Assembly: GCF_030811095.1 (NCBI RefSeq)
Contig: NZ_JAUSQL010000001.1
Location: 682,001 to 746,000, forward strand
Source of the DNA: Trueperella abortisuis
Lineage (GTDB): Bacteria; Actinomycetota; Actinomycetes; Actinomycetales; Actinomycetaceae
Length of the DNA stretch: 64,000 nt
Direction: 5' to 3'
In this document: positions 28,064-38,506 of the stretch, in pieces
Layout of the letters: each line of letters starts with the position of its first letter
How positions within the stretch are numbered: the first letter of the stretch is position 1
Notes under the pieces: generated by a model
The model's input: only the letters and a program-made list of their open reading frames with translations
The model's database searches: none
What the model was told of the DNA's origin: nothing
Position numbers and translations under genes: made by a program

Positions 28064-28515
28064 AAAAGGCTTGTGCCATTCTTTCTGCTTGTCTCGTTCT
28101 GAGTGCGTGTGCCAGTACCAGTAGCGAGGAACGGCTCCACGAGCTTTCTCAGGCAATGATCGATGGTGGCTATGCGACGTCGTTTGAAAAGATGGATCAA
28201 CGTTTCCTTGACGATCTAGAGTGGGTCGGGCTCGGCGTTAGCGACGGTTGTATGAGCATTATCGAGGTTACTGATAGTGCAAAGCTCGAATTCGTGGCGG
28301 ATACCGGTCTGCTTGCGGCCTCGCGCGTGGAGGCGCGAGTAGCGATGGTCACCCATCGGGAAATTGCTGTGAATGGCCATTTCGTCCTGGTGCGAGCCCG
28401 CAAGAGTGGCGAGTACTGCGACACGCTCTATGGCAATTTTCTGAAGGAGCTGCCTTGTTTTGGGATGGAAGAGCGCCAGAATGAGGCGGTGCGTTATTTC
28501 CGCTCAATTGAGTAG
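28060..28515 (+). CDS. Small lipoprotein of unknown function
   Basis: 151 residues. The ATG at 28060 overlaps the amidase-frame stop. The signal peptide MKKACAILSACLVLSAC ends in a lipobox with Cys17. The mature part has further cysteines (SDGCMSII, GEYCDTLY, LPCFGME) that could form disulfides, unlike the upstream lipoprotein. No family recognised. Its coupling to an amidase-type gene and the tandem fragments nearby make an inhibitor or partner role possible, but that is speculation. Confidence 0.75.
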   Translation: MKKACAILSACLVLSACASTSSEERLHELSQAMIDGGYATSFEKMDQRFLDDLEWVGLGVSDGCMSIIEVTDSAKLEFVADTGLLAASRVEARVAMVTHREIAVNGHFVLVRARKSGEYCDTLYGNFLKELPCFGMEERQNEAVRYFRSIE

Positions 28516-28540
28516 CGTGGGGCGGCTTGTGCAGGGGCGG

Positions 28541-28804
28541 AGGACAGGTATGAGGTAGCGATGGCCGGAAAGAGCTACACTCTCGCTTCCGATACGCGGC
28601 TTCTCGATGAGGAAGGTGCTTTGCGTCAGTTCCGTGAAGATCATCGGGATGGTCTCGAGCGGATAGGCGACATTATTGGGATCCAAGAGCTGTGTCGCCG
28701 ATAACGCCCAGTTCGTGGGTGACGCACAGAATATCGCCATGCGCGCGGCCCACTGATCGCCCGACGCGGCGAAGAGTCCTCATAGTGAGACAAATACCTG
28801 GAGG
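28541..28804 (+). pseudogene. Second copy of the 27118-27634 segment with a 251-base internal deletion
   Basis: 28541-28693 matches 27118-27270 at nearly every base, then the text jumps at CCAAGAGCTGT to match 27522-27634, ending at ATACCTGGAGG. The missing 27271-27521 would encode the middle of the lipoprotein. The TGA after the AAH codons is kept in both copies. No working frame remains. This fills most of the 28516-28903 gap. Confidence 0.85.
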
Positions 28805-28860
28805 GATGTCCCGATCAGCGAGATAGGATTTGCATATGCGTCTCGCCTGAGATGAAATAA

Positions 28861-28885
28861 CGACGTCGGCGCCCAGCCGACGTCG
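28861..28885 (+). promoter_or_regulatory. Perfect hairpin just upstream of purE
   Basis: CGACGTCGGC (28861-28870) pairs with GCCGACGTCG (28876-28885) around GCCCA, ending six bases before the GGGGAG ribosome-binding site. There is no T-tract, so it may act on purE translation or mark the boundary with the lipoprotein array. A -10-like TAGGAT lies upstream at 28824-28829. Confidence 0.4.
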
Positions 28886-28903
28886 CCAAGCAGGGGAGAT
28901 ACA

Positions 28904-29398
28904 GTGCTCAAGGTCGGAATCGTCATGGGAAGCGCGAGCGATCTGCCAATCGTCCGTAAGGCGGCGGACACGCTGGACACCCTGAAAGTTCCCTACGAGG
29001 TTCACGTCTTCTCGGCACACCGCACGCCCGAGCAGGCGGCGGACTTCACCCGCAACGCCCGTGAGAACGGCATCGGCGTCATCATCGCGGCCGCAGGAAT
29101 GGCAGCCCACCTGGCAGGTGCGGTCGCCGCCAACACCACCCTTCCCGTGATCGGCATCCCGCTGACCTCTTCCCACCTCGACGGCATGGATGCCCTTCTG
29201 TCCACCGTCCAAATGCCACCGGGAATGCCGGTCGCCACCGTCGCCATCAATGGGGCGAAGAATGCGGCCATCCTCGCCGCCCAGATCATCTCGCTGACCG
29301 ATCCCGAGCTTGCCGCGCGCATCGAGGCGGACCGGGAATCCACCCGGGCCTCCATCCTTGAGAAGAATGCCGAAGTAGAGGCCGAGTTTAACTCATGA
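28904..29398 (+). CDS. purE: N5-carboxyaminoimidazole ribonucleotide mutase
   Basis: 164 residues. It converts N5-CAIR to CAIR in purine synthesis. [17 protein letters not shown] binds the substrate phosphate; FSAHRTPE carries the catalytic His. [16 protein letters not shown] and [17 protein letters not shown] complete the signature of class I PurE. The GTG start has GGGGAG upstream. PurE of this class normally needs PurK, which is not in the window. Confidence 0.97.
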   Translation: MLKVGIVMGSASDLPIVRKAADTLDTLKVPYEVHVFSAHRTPEQAADFTRNARENGIGVIIAAAGMAAHLAGAVAANTTLPVIGIPLTSSHLDGMDALLSTVQMPPGMPVATVAINGAKNAAILAAQIISLTDPELAARIEADRESTRASILEKNAEVEAEFNS

Positions 29399-29481
29399 CA
29401 GACGGGAGCCGTTAGGCGCCCTCTGCCCGTTATGGCACGCGTGTGCCAACATCCATCACCCATCAAGAGAATCGCAGGAAC

Positions 29482-30192
29482 ATGTACGGTCCCCAGCTTT
29501 ACGAAGGCAAGGCTAAGAAGGTATACGCAACCGACAACCCGGAGCAGGTTGTTGTCTCCTACAAGGATGACGCCACCGCGTTCGACGGCCAGAAGAAGGG
29601 CACGATCGCGGGCAAAGGCGTGGTCAACAACCGCATGTCGAACCTGGTAATGCGCATCCTCGAAGACCGTGGCGTGCCCACCCACTACGTGGAAGAGCTG
29701 AGCGATCGTGACACGCTTGTGAAGAAGGTCGACATCGTCCCGCTCGAGGTCATCATCCGCAACGTCTCGGCCGGCTCGTTCGCCAAGCGCTACGGGGTAG
29801 AGGAGGGCATCGTCTTCGACGCGCCTACGATCGAGTTTTCGCTCAAGGATGACGCGCTCGGTGATCCGCTCATCAACTCATACCATGCGCTCGCCCTCAA
29901 GCTGGCCACCCCGGAGGAGATCGATCAGATCAAGGACTACACCTTCACGGTCAACCGCGTCCTGTCCGATTACTTCGCCACGCTCAACTTGCGCCTGGTG
30001 GACTTTAAGGTCGAGTACGGTCGCCTGGCCGACGGCACGATCGTGCTGGCGGACGAGATTTCGCCGGACACGTGCCGCCTGTGGGACATCGACACGGGTG
30101 AGAAGCTGGATAAGGATCGCTTCCGCCGCGACCTGGGCGGCGTGGAAGAGGCCTACGCCGAGGTCATGGCACGCGCCCTGGGCACCAAGTAG
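29482..30192 (+). CDS. purC: Phosphoribosylaminoimidazole-succinocarboxamide synthase
   Basis: 236 residues from the ATG at 29482, which has AGGA upstream and begins the conserved [11 protein letters not shown]. It joins aspartate to CAIR using ATP to form [34 protein letters not shown]-like [15 protein letters not shown] and [15 protein letters not shown] are typical. The 83-base gap after purE contains a GGCAC-GCGT-GTGCC stem (29434-29447). purF follows 18 bases downstream. Confidence 0.97.
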   Translation: MYGPQLYEGKAKKVYATDNPEQVVVSYKDDATAFDGQKKGTIAGKGVVNNRMSNLVMRILEDRGVPTHYVEELSDRDTLVKKVDIVPLEVIIRNVSAGSFAKRYGVEEGIVFDAPTIEFSLKDDALGDPLINSYHALALKLATPEEIDQIKDYTFTVNRVLSDYFATLNLRLVDFKVEYGRLADGTIVLADEISPDTCRLWDIDTGEKLDKDRFRRDLGGVEEAYAEVMARALGTK

Positions 30193-30210
30193 CGGGAGTT
30201 TTCGCCGGTT

Positions 30211-31706
30211 ATGGCACTTGAAGAGGAATGCGGAGTTTTTGGGATTTTCCGCCCCGAGGCCGGTTACGTCGCACACGATTCGTACTACGGGCTCTATGCG
30301 TTGCAACACCGTGGGCAGGAGAGCTGTGGGATCGTCGTGAACGACGACGGCGTCTTTGCCGAGCATCGCGACGTCGGGCTCGTCGGTGACGTCTTCACCG
30401 CCGATGTTCTCGCTCATCTGGGAACGGGAGAGATGGCCACGGGCCACGTACGATACGGTACGACGGGTGCGCGCGGCCGGATCAACGCCCAGCCGCTCGT
30501 GGTCAACCACATGAAGGGCACGATGGCGATCGCCCACAACGGCAACCTCGCCAACGCGACCGAGTTGCGCCGTGAGCTGGAGATGCGCGGCTCGATCTTC
30601 CAAACCAGCACCGACACCGAGGTGATCTCCTATGAGATCATCCACGAACGCCTCCGCGCCGCCTCGATCGAGGCGGCCGTCGAGTCGGCGATGAACTACC
30701 TGGTGGGGGCGTATTCGCTTGTGGTGATGTCGCCGCAGAAGCTGCTCGCGGTCCGCGACCCCCACGGATTTCGCCCGCTGTGTATCGGAACGCTCGACGA
30801 CGGCGGGGTGGTCTTCGCCTCGGAGACGTGTGCGCTCCATGCCGTGGGCGCCACCTACCTGCGCGACGTGGTGCCGGGGGAGATCGTCATCGCCGAGCGG
30901 GCTGCGGACAGCGCCCAAGCCCCAATCTCGCTGCGCTCGATCCGTACTCACTGCGGAACCAAGCCGCACACCGCCTGCGTCTTCGAATACATCTACTTCG
31001 CGCGCCCGGATTCGGACGTCGACGGGATGAGCGTTCATACCGCCCGCCAGCGTGCGGGTCGATTCCTCGCGCGCTCGCACCCGGTGGATGCGGACATCGT
31101 CGTCGGCGTGCCCGATTCGGGGCTTGACGCCGCGATGGGTTTCTCCCAGGAGTCCGGTATCCCCTACGACACGGGCTTCATCAAGAACAAGTACATCGGA
31201 CGTACCTTCATTTCCCCGGGCCAGTCCTCGCGCGAGCGCGGAGTGCGCATCAAACTCAACCCGGTCCCGGCGGTGGTGGCGGGCAAGCGGGTGGTGCTGG
31301 TGGACGATTCGATCGTGCGCGGCACCACGTGCAAGCGCATCATCGGGCTCCTGCGTGAGGCCGGGGCGACGGAGGTGCACTTCCGGGTGTCGGCACCGCC
31401 GTTCCTCAACCCGTGCTATTACGGCACGGACATCGACTCGCGTGAGAAGCTGATCGCCTGCCGGATGAGCGAGGAGGAGATCCGCCAGGACATCGACGCC
31501 GATTCCCTGGGCTACCTCAGCATTGAGGACGCGCGGCGGATGGCCGAACCGGCGAAGATCGGCGGCTTTTGCACCGCGTGCTTCGACGGCAACTATCCGA
31601 CGACGGTGAGCGACCCGGAGGTTAGCCGGTACAAGCGCACGATTAGGACGGGCGTGCTGAAGGACGAGGAGACCACGACGATGTTGCAGGTGAAGGAGGT
31701 TCGCCC

Positions 31707-31710
<4 letters not shown>
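30211..31710 (+). CDS. purF: Amidophosphoribosyltransferase
   Basis: 499 residues. It catalyses the first committed step of purine synthesis, making phosphoribosylamine from PRPP and glutamine. The N-terminus [13 protein letters not shown] shows a six-residue propeptide before the glutaminase nucleophile Cys7. [16 protein letters not shown] and the PRPP loop [13 protein letters not shown] are conserved. CysxxCys-type iron-sulfur ligands appear late ([11 protein letters not shown]), as in the Bacillus-type enzyme. The stop overlaps the purM start (GTGA). Confidence 0.97.
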
Positions 31711-32734
<1,024 letters not shown>

Positions 32735-32738
<4 letters not shown>

Positions 32739-33307
32739 GGGTGGCGGTGCTGTGCTCGGGTGGGGGGACCAACCTCCAGGCGCTCCTTGACGCCGCGGCT
32801 GCCGGCCGTCTCCCGCACGCACAGCTCGCCCTCGTGGGTGCGGACCGGGACTGCCACGCGCTCGAGCGTGCCAAGAAGGCCGGGGTTCCCGCCCTGCGAA
32901 TCGCGAAGACGGATCTGGCCGCGGTGCTCGAGGAGGCACGGATCGACGTCGTCGTGCTCGCCGGCTACCTCGCCATCGTGCCGGCCGAGGTCACCCGCGC
33001 GTACGCCGGCCGCATGATCAACATTCACCCGTCGCTGCTGCCGGCCTACGGCGGGCCGGGCATGTACGGGCTGGCCGTCCATGAGGCCGTGCTGGCCGCG
33101 GGCGAGAGCGTCACGGGCGCGACGGTTCACCTGGTCACCGACGAGGTCGACGGCGGGCCGATCCTGAGCCAGGCCGAGGTGAAGGTCGAGCCGGGCGACA
33201 CGCCGGAGACGTTGCAGGCGCGGGTGATGGAGCAGGCCGAGTGGCGCTTGCTGCCGCGCGCACTGGCGGATTTAACGCAGAAGCTGGAAGAAGGGGCTAC
33301 GCGATGA
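32735..33307 (+). CDS. purN: Phosphoribosylglycinamide formyltransferase
   Basis: 190 residues. It transfers formyl from 10-formyl-THF to [21 protein letters not shown] binds the phosphate of the substrate. [13 protein letters not shown] carries the catalytic His, with [14 protein letters not shown] supplying the catalytic Asp. Both starts and stops overlap neighbours (GTGA with purM, ATGA with purD). Confidence 0.96.
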
Positions 33308-34578
33308 AGGTAATGGTCATTGGCTCGGGTGGGCGCGAGCACGCGCTCGTCCGCAAGCTCGCGCAAAGCCCGCGGGTGAGCCAGATCGTGGTGGCGCCGG
33401 GAAACGCCGGCATCGCCCGGGAGGATGGCCGGGGCGCCGCCGTTGCGTGTGTGCCCATCGGCGCGCTCGCCATCGACGAGCTCGTCGCTTACGCCGCCTC
33501 GAACGCGGTGGACTTCGTCGTCGTTACCCCCGATGACCCGCTGGTCGCCGGCGCGGTGGACGCCTTCACCGCCGCCGGGATCCCCGCCTTCGGCCCGAAC
33601 GCGGCCGCCGCCCAGATAGAGGGCTCGAAGTCGTTCGCGAAGGCGTTCATGGCCCGCCACGGCATACCGACCGCCGGTTACGCTGTCTACGACGACGAGG
33701 CGGCGGCTCTCGCCCACGTCGCCGACTGCGCCCTGCCCGTCGTCGTCAAGGCCGACGGCCTGGCGCTGGGTAAAGGTGTGACGGTCGCGCTCACGCGTGA
33801 GGAGGCCGAGCGCGCCGTGCGCGAGGCAATGGCGGGGCGCTTCGGCGAGTCCGGCAAGCGCCTGGTCATCGAAGAGTTTCTCTCCGGCCCCGAGGTCACC
33901 GTGCTGGCCTTCACGGACGGCAGGACGATCCGGCCGATGGTTTCGGCCATGGACCACAAGCGCCTTCTCGACGGGGACAGCGGCCCAAACACAGGCGGCA
34001 TGGGCGTCATCGCCCCCAGCCCGCTTTACACCCCCGAGGTCGCCAAACGTTGTGAGCGTGAGATCCTCCGCCCCACCGTGGACGGCCTGGCCGAGGAAGG
34101 ACTGGTGTTTACCGGCTGCCTCTACTTCGGCCTTATCCTCACCGAGGACGGCCCGAAGGTCATTGAGTACAACTGCCGCTTCGGCGACCCCGAAACCCAG
34201 GTGGTTCTCCCGCTGCTCGAATCTGATCTGCTCGATATTCTTGAGGCCACCACAAACGGGACGCTGGCCGACGTCGCTGTCGACTTCTCCACCGACTGCG
34301 CCGCCTGCGTGGTCATGTCCGCCGAGGGATATCCCGCCTCGCCTCGGCGCGGCGACCCGATCGCGTTGCCCACCGAGCTCCGGGACCACGTGGTGATGGC
34401 GGGCGTGGCGGACGAGGACGGCCGGCTCGTGACCAACGGCGGGCGCGTGCTAGGCGTCCTCGGCCGGGCTGCCACCCTCGATGGCGCCCTCGACCTTGCC
34501 TACGCCCGCCTCGGGCGCATCTCCTTCCCCGGAGCCCACTACCGCACCGACATCGCCCACCAATTCCGTCACCCGTAA
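33304..34578 (+). CDS. purD: Phosphoribosylamine--glycine ligase
   Basis: 424 residues from the ATG overlapping the purN stop. ATP-grasp ligase making GAR from phosphoribosylamine and glycine. MVIGSGGREHALVRKLA is the signature N-terminus. PVVVKADGLALGKGVTVA is the ATP-grasp lysine strand; NTGGMGVIAPSP and YNCRFGDPETQVVLPLL are conserved metal and substrate segments. purL follows nine bases downstream. Confidence 0.97.
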   Translation: MKVMVIGSGGREHALVRKLAQSPRVSQIVVAPGNAGIAREDGRGAAVACVPIGALAIDELVAYAASNAVDFVVVTPDDPLVAGAVDAFTAAGIPAFGPNAAAAQIEGSKSFAKAFMARHGIPTAGYAVYDDEAAALAHVADCALPVVVKADGLALGKGVTVALTREEAERAVREAMAGRFGESGKRLVIEEFLSGPEVTVLAFTDGRTIRPMVSAMDHKRLLDGDSGPNTGGMGVIAPSPLYTPEVAKRCEREILRPTVDGLAEEGLVFTGCLYFGLILTEDGPKVIEYNCRFGDPETQVVLPLLESDLLDILEATTNGTLADVAVDFSTDCAACVVMSAEGYPASPRRGDPIALPTELRDHVVMAGVADEDGRLVTNGGRVLGVLGRAATLDGALDLAYARLGRISFPGAHYRTDIAHQFRHP

Positions 34579-34587
34579 AGGAAGATC

Positions 34588-37500
34588 ATGCACCGCATCT
34601 ACGTCGAAAAGAAGCCCAGCGAGCGCCTCGAGGCTGCGGCCCTCGCCTGCGAACTGCGCGACGTTCTTGGCCTTGACGTCGCCAGCGTGCGCGTCCTTGG
34701 CCGTTACGACGTGGACGGGCTGACCGACGACGAGTTCGCCGCAGTGGTCCCCACGATCCTGTCCGAGCCGCCCGTGGACGTGACCTTCTCCTCGCTTGAC
34801 GACGCCGCCCTGGCTGGCCACGTCTTCGCCGTCGAGCCACTGCCGGGCCAGTTCGATCAGCGCGCCGACTCGGCCGCCCAGTGCATCCAGATCCAGCTTT
34901 CGGGACAGCGCCCAACTGTCCGCGCAGCGAAGGTCTACGCCATCGAGGCGGACGCTGCCGCGCTCGCGGCGATCAAGGGCTATGTCATCAACCCGGTCGA
35001 GGCGCGGGAGGGGGACCTTGCCCGGCCCGAGAGCCTGGCGGCGGACGTGGCCGAGCCGGCCGACGTCGTGAACGTTCAGCTGGTGGGGACAAGCGACGAA
35101 CAGCTCGCCGCCCTGCGCGCCGAGCTCGGGCTGGCCATGAGCGAGGCGGACCTAGCGATGCTGCGCGATTACTTCGCCGCCGAGGGCCGCCAGCCCACGA
35201 TGACAGAGGTCAAGGTGGTCGACACCTACTGGTCGGATCACTGCCGGCACACCACGTTTAACACCGTCCTCGATGAGGTGAGCTTCGCGGACCCGCAGGT
35301 CCGCCAATCCTACCGAACCTACCTGGAGGCCCGCACCGAGGTGGGTCGAACCAAGCCCGTCACCCTCATGGACATGGGAACGATCGGCGCGAAGGTGTTG
35401 CGCTCCCGCGGCAAGCTCGCCCACGTGGAGGAGTCGGAGGAGATCAACGCGTGTACGATCCGCCGCGACGTCGTCGTGGACGGGAAGAGCGAGCCCTGGC
35501 TCGTCCTGTTCAAAAACGAAACCCATAACCACCCCACAGAAATCGAGCCCTTCGGCGGGGCGGCCACCTGCATCGGCGGGGCGATCCGCGACCCGCTCTC
35601 CGGGCGCGGCTACGTCCACGGCGCGATGCGCCTGAGCGGCTCCGGCGACCCGCGCACGCCCCTGTCGCAGACCCTCGAGGGCAAGCTGCCTCAGCGCACC
35701 ATCGCCCAGCGCGCGGCCGCGGGGTATTCCTCCTACGGCAACCAGATCGGGCTTGCCACCGGCATCGTGGACGAGATCTACCATCCCGGTTTCGTCGCCA
35801 AGCACATGGAACTCGGCGCGGTCGTCGCCGCCGTACCCGCGAGCCAGGTGCGCCGGGAGGCGCCGGCGGCGGGCGACGTCGTCGTGCTCGTGGGGGGCGC
35901 CACCGGGCGCGACGGCATCGGCGGGGCCACTGGTTCGTCGAAGACGCACACCGCCGAGTCGTTGACTACGGCCGGCGCCGAGGTGCAGAAGGGCAACGCG
36001 CCCGAGGAACGCAAGCTTCAGCGACTCTTTTCCAACCCCGCGGCCTCGCGCCTGATCAAACGCTGCAACGACTTCGGTGCGGGCGGCGTGGCTGTGGCCG
36101 TGGGCGAACTCACCGACGGACTCGACATCAATCTGGACGCCGTGCCCAAGAAGTACGCGGGGCTGGACGGCACCGAGATCGCGATCTCCGAGAGCCAGGA
36201 GCGCATGGCGGTGGTGGTCGAGGCCGCCGACGCCGAAACGTTCATTGAGCTTGCCGCCGGCGAGAACCTGCAGGCGACCATCATCGCCACCGTCACCGAC
36301 TCCGAGCGGCTGCGCATGTTCTGGCGTGGGGTCGCGATTGTCGACATCGCCCGCTCCTTCCTCGACACGAACGGTGCCGAGCAGCGCGTCCGAGCCGAGG
36401 TCGCCGCGGCGGGCGACTGGCGCGCCACCCAGTTGGGACGCTTCGGCTCGTTTGCCGAGCGCTTAGCGGATGTGGCCGGGGACCTCAACGTCGCCTCGAA
36501 GAAGGGGCTCGCTGACCGTTTCGATTCCACCGTGGGCGCCGGTACCGTGCTCATGCCTTTTGGAGGCACCCGCCAGGCCACCCCGATCCAGGCGATGGCG
36601 CACCGGCTACCGGCCTTTGCCGATACCGACGCCGTCACTGTCATGGCCTGGGGATACAACCCGTACCTGAGCGAGGCAAGCCCCTTCCACGGCGCCTACC
36701 TCGCGGTGGTCGAGTCGGTGGCAAAGCTGGTGGCAACCGGCGCCAGCGCCGACGACGTCTACCTTTCCTTCCAGGAGTACTTCGAGGGCTTGGGCCAGGA
36801 TCCCGCTCGCTGGGGTAAGCCCGTGGCCGCCCTGCTCGGCGCGCTCGAGGCCCAGATCGGGCTCGGCGCCGGGGCGATCGGCGGCAAGGACTCGATGTCC
36901 GGCTCCTTCCAAGACCTCTCCGTGCCGCCCACGCTCGTCTCCTTCGCGCTCGCCGTGGAAGAAGCTGGAAACATGGTGCCCAACCAGTTCAAGGCCGCCG
37001 GGAATAGGGTGAGCGTGCTACGCCCGCGCGTGGCGGAGGGCGGCGCGCTCGCGGGTCTGCCCGAGCCGGACTCGCTGCTCGAGGTGTTTAACCAGGTCAC
37101 CGAGCTGCTACGCAGCGGCGCCGTGGTCAGCGCCTACACGCCCGGCCGCGGCGGCATCGCCGAGGCCGTGATGAAGATGGCCGCAGGCGAGGGGCTCGGC
37201 TTCGACGTTGAAAGCGCCGACCTTGACTCGCTCTTCGACTACGCCTACGGCTCCTTCGTGCTCGAGTGGGCAGGCGGCGCCGCGGGGGCCGGCGCGGACG
37301 GCGTCGTGGGCGAGGCGCTCGGCACGGTGGCGCGCGAGGGCTTCTCCTTCGGCGGCCAGCGCGTGGCGAGCTCGGAGATCTTCGCGCTGAACGAGTCCGT
37401 GCTCGACGACGTCTACCCCCGCCACGTCGACCAGCCCGGCGAGGTGCCGGCCAACGTGGCCGCCCAGCCGCGGACCGTCGGCGCGACGGCCCCCGCGCGG

Positions 37501-38316
37501 GCCACGGCCCCCGGCCGGGCCGGCGTGCGAGCCCTCATCCCGGTGTTCCCCGGCACGAACTGCGAGTACGACACCGCGCGGGCCGTCGAGGCCGCGGGCG
37601 GGCTGGCGAACGTGTTCGTGGTGAAGAACCGCAACGAGGAGGACATCGCGCGCTCGGTGGAGGGCTTCGCCGCCGCGCTTGCCGATTCCCAGATGCTTGT
37701 GATCCCCGGTGGCTTCTCCGGCGGCGACGAGCCGGATGGCTCGGCCAAGTTCATCACCTCGTTCCTGCGCAACGAGGCTCTGGTGGAGGGCGTGGGCGCC
37801 CTGTTGGATCGCGACGGCCTCATCCTCGGCATCTGCAACGGCTTCCAGGCGCTGGTCAAGCTCGGGCTGGTGCCCTACGGCAAGATTGTTGAGCCGCGCC
37901 CCGAGGCGCCCACGCTCACCTTCAACCGGATCGGCCGCCACCAGTCGGGCATTGTGCGGGTGCGGGTGGAAAACACCTCCAGCCCATGGCTGGCCGGGGT
38001 CAAGCCGGGGGAGGTCTATTCCGTGCCGATCTCGCACGGAGAGGGCCGCTTCCAGGCGTCGGATGGCGACCTGCAAGCGATGATCGCGGGCGGGCAGATC
38101 GCCACGCGCTACGTTGACCTTGCGGGCGAGCCCACCATGGACATCGCCGCCAACCCCAACGGCTCGGTGGCCGCGATCGAGGGCATCATCTCGCCCGACG
38201 GGCACGTGTTTGGCAAGATGGGCCACGCAGAGCGCATAGGAAAGAACCTCTACCGCAACGTGCCGGGACGCTACGATATGCGGCTCTTCGAGTCGGCGGT
38301 GGCCTACCTCGGTTAA
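34588..38316 (+). CDS. purL: Phosphoribosylformylglycinamidine synthase, single long chain
   Basis: 1242 residues; ATG with AAAGGAAG upstream. It converts FGAR to FGAM using glutamine and ATP. The chain fuses the small-subunit-like N-terminus, two AIR-synthetase-like halves (FKNETHNHPTEIEPFGG in the first) and a C-terminal class I glutaminase starting near IPVFPGTNCEYDTARAVEAAGG. The nucleophile is Cys1083 in LGICNGFQAL, and SHGEGRFQA is the His/Glu region. This layout and length match the long PurL of clostridia, streptococci and bifidobacteria. Many other actinobacteria use separate PurS, PurQ and PurL. The last codons are repeated downstream at 39873. Confidence 0.96.
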   Translation: MHRIYVEKKPSERLEAAALACELRDVLGLDVASVRVLGRYDVDGLTDDEFAAVVPTILSEPPVDVTFSSLDDAALAGHVFAVEPLPGQFDQRADSAAQCIQIQLSGQRPTVRAAKVYAIEADAAALAAIKGYVINPVEAREGDLARPESLAADVAEPADVVNVQLVGTSDEQLAALRAELGLAMSEADLAMLRDYFAAEGRQPTMTEVKVVDTYWSDHCRHTTFNTVLDEVSFADPQVRQSYRTYLEARTEVGRTKPVTLMDMGTIGAKVLRSRGKLAHVEESEEINACTIRRDVVVDGKSEPWLVLFKNETHNHPTEIEPFGGAATCIGGAIRDPLSGRGYVHGAMRLSGSGDPRTPLSQTLEGKLPQRTIAQRAAAGYSSYGNQIGLATGIVDEIYHPGFVAKHMELGAVVAAVPASQVRREAPAAGDVVVLVGGATGRDGIGGATGSSKTHTAESLTTAGAEVQKGNAPEERKLQRLFSNPAASRLIKRCNDFGAGGVAVAVGELTDGLDINLDAVPKKYAGLDGTEIAISESQERMAVVVEAADAETFIELAAGENLQATIIATVTDSERLRMFWRGVAIVDIARSFLDTNGAEQRVRAEVAAAGDWRATQLGRFGSFAERLADVAGDLNVASKKGLADRFDSTVGAGTVLMPFGGTRQATPIQAMAHRLPAFADTDAVTVMAWGYNPYLSEASPFHGAYLAVVESVAKLVATGASADDVYLSFQEYFEGLGQDPARWGKPVAALLGALEAQIGLGAGAIGGKDSMSGSFQDLSVPPTLVSFALAVEEAGNMVPNQFKAAGNRVSVLRPRVAEGGALAGLPEPDSLLEVFNQVTELLRSGAVVSAYTPGRGGIAEAVMKMAAGEGLGFDVESADLDSLFDYAYGSFVLEWAGGAAGAGADGVVGEALGTVAREGFSFGGQRVASSEIFALNESVLDDVYPRHVDQPGEVPANVAAQPRTVGATAPARATAPGRAGVRALIPVFPGTNCEYDTARAVEAAGGLANVFVVKNRNEEDIARSVEGFAAALADSQMLVIPGGFSGGDEPDGSAKFITSFLRNEALVEGVGALLDRDGLILGICNGFQALVKLGLVPYGKIVEPRPEAPTLTFNRIGRHQSGIVRVRVENTSSPWLAGVKPGEVYSVPISHGEGRFQASDGDLQAMIAGGQIATRYVDLAGEPTMDIAANPNGSVAAIEGIISPDGHVFGKMGHAERIGKNLYRNVPGRYDMRLFESAVAYLG

Positions 38317-38483
38317 GCATTGGGTGGGCGGCGAGGCGTCCGGTCGGCGTCGTGACCGCGGCCGGACTGCGACGGAGCGGAGGATTCCGGGGCCATCTGC
38401 GCGCACGCGAACCCGGCGCCACAGGCCTCCGGTGGACGCCAACGGCTGTGCCTTGGCACCCGGCGGCGCTAGGAGGCGCGGCT
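38304..38483 (+). repeat. 180-bp direct repeat, copy 1 (purL end to whiB end)
   Basis: Runs from CTACCTCGGTTAAGC, which includes the purL stop, to AGGAGGCGCGGCT, which equals the last codons of the whiB-like gene. It matches 39873-40052 at a constant offset of 1569 with, by eye, two differences (38344 C against T, and one C/T in GGGG[C/T]CATC). The sequences diverge sharply on both outer sides. Confidence 0.95.
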
Positions 38484-38503
38484 AGCTAGCGGCTCCTAGC
38501 GCC
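38465..38503. terminator. Hairpin at the repeat-cassette junction
   Basis: GGCGCTAGGAG (38465-38475), inside repeat copy 1, pairs perfectly with CTCCTAGCGCC (38493-38503) in the cassette; the loop holds a nested GCTAGC. It lies four bases past the ATPase stop on the minus strand and 150 bases after purL, so it may terminate both. Confidence 0.6.
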
Positions 38504-38506
38504 ATT

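Noticed and set aside
26982-28515. A full polymorphic toxin-immunity locus
   Set aside because: The amidase is truncated and frameshifted and no secretion-system adaptor or toxin repeat is seen, so only a weak version is kept as a finding.
37108-38442. A 444-codon minus-strand frame antisense to the purL end
   Set aside because: Antisense shadow with no recognisable motif; purL signatures including Cys1083 lie on the plus strand.
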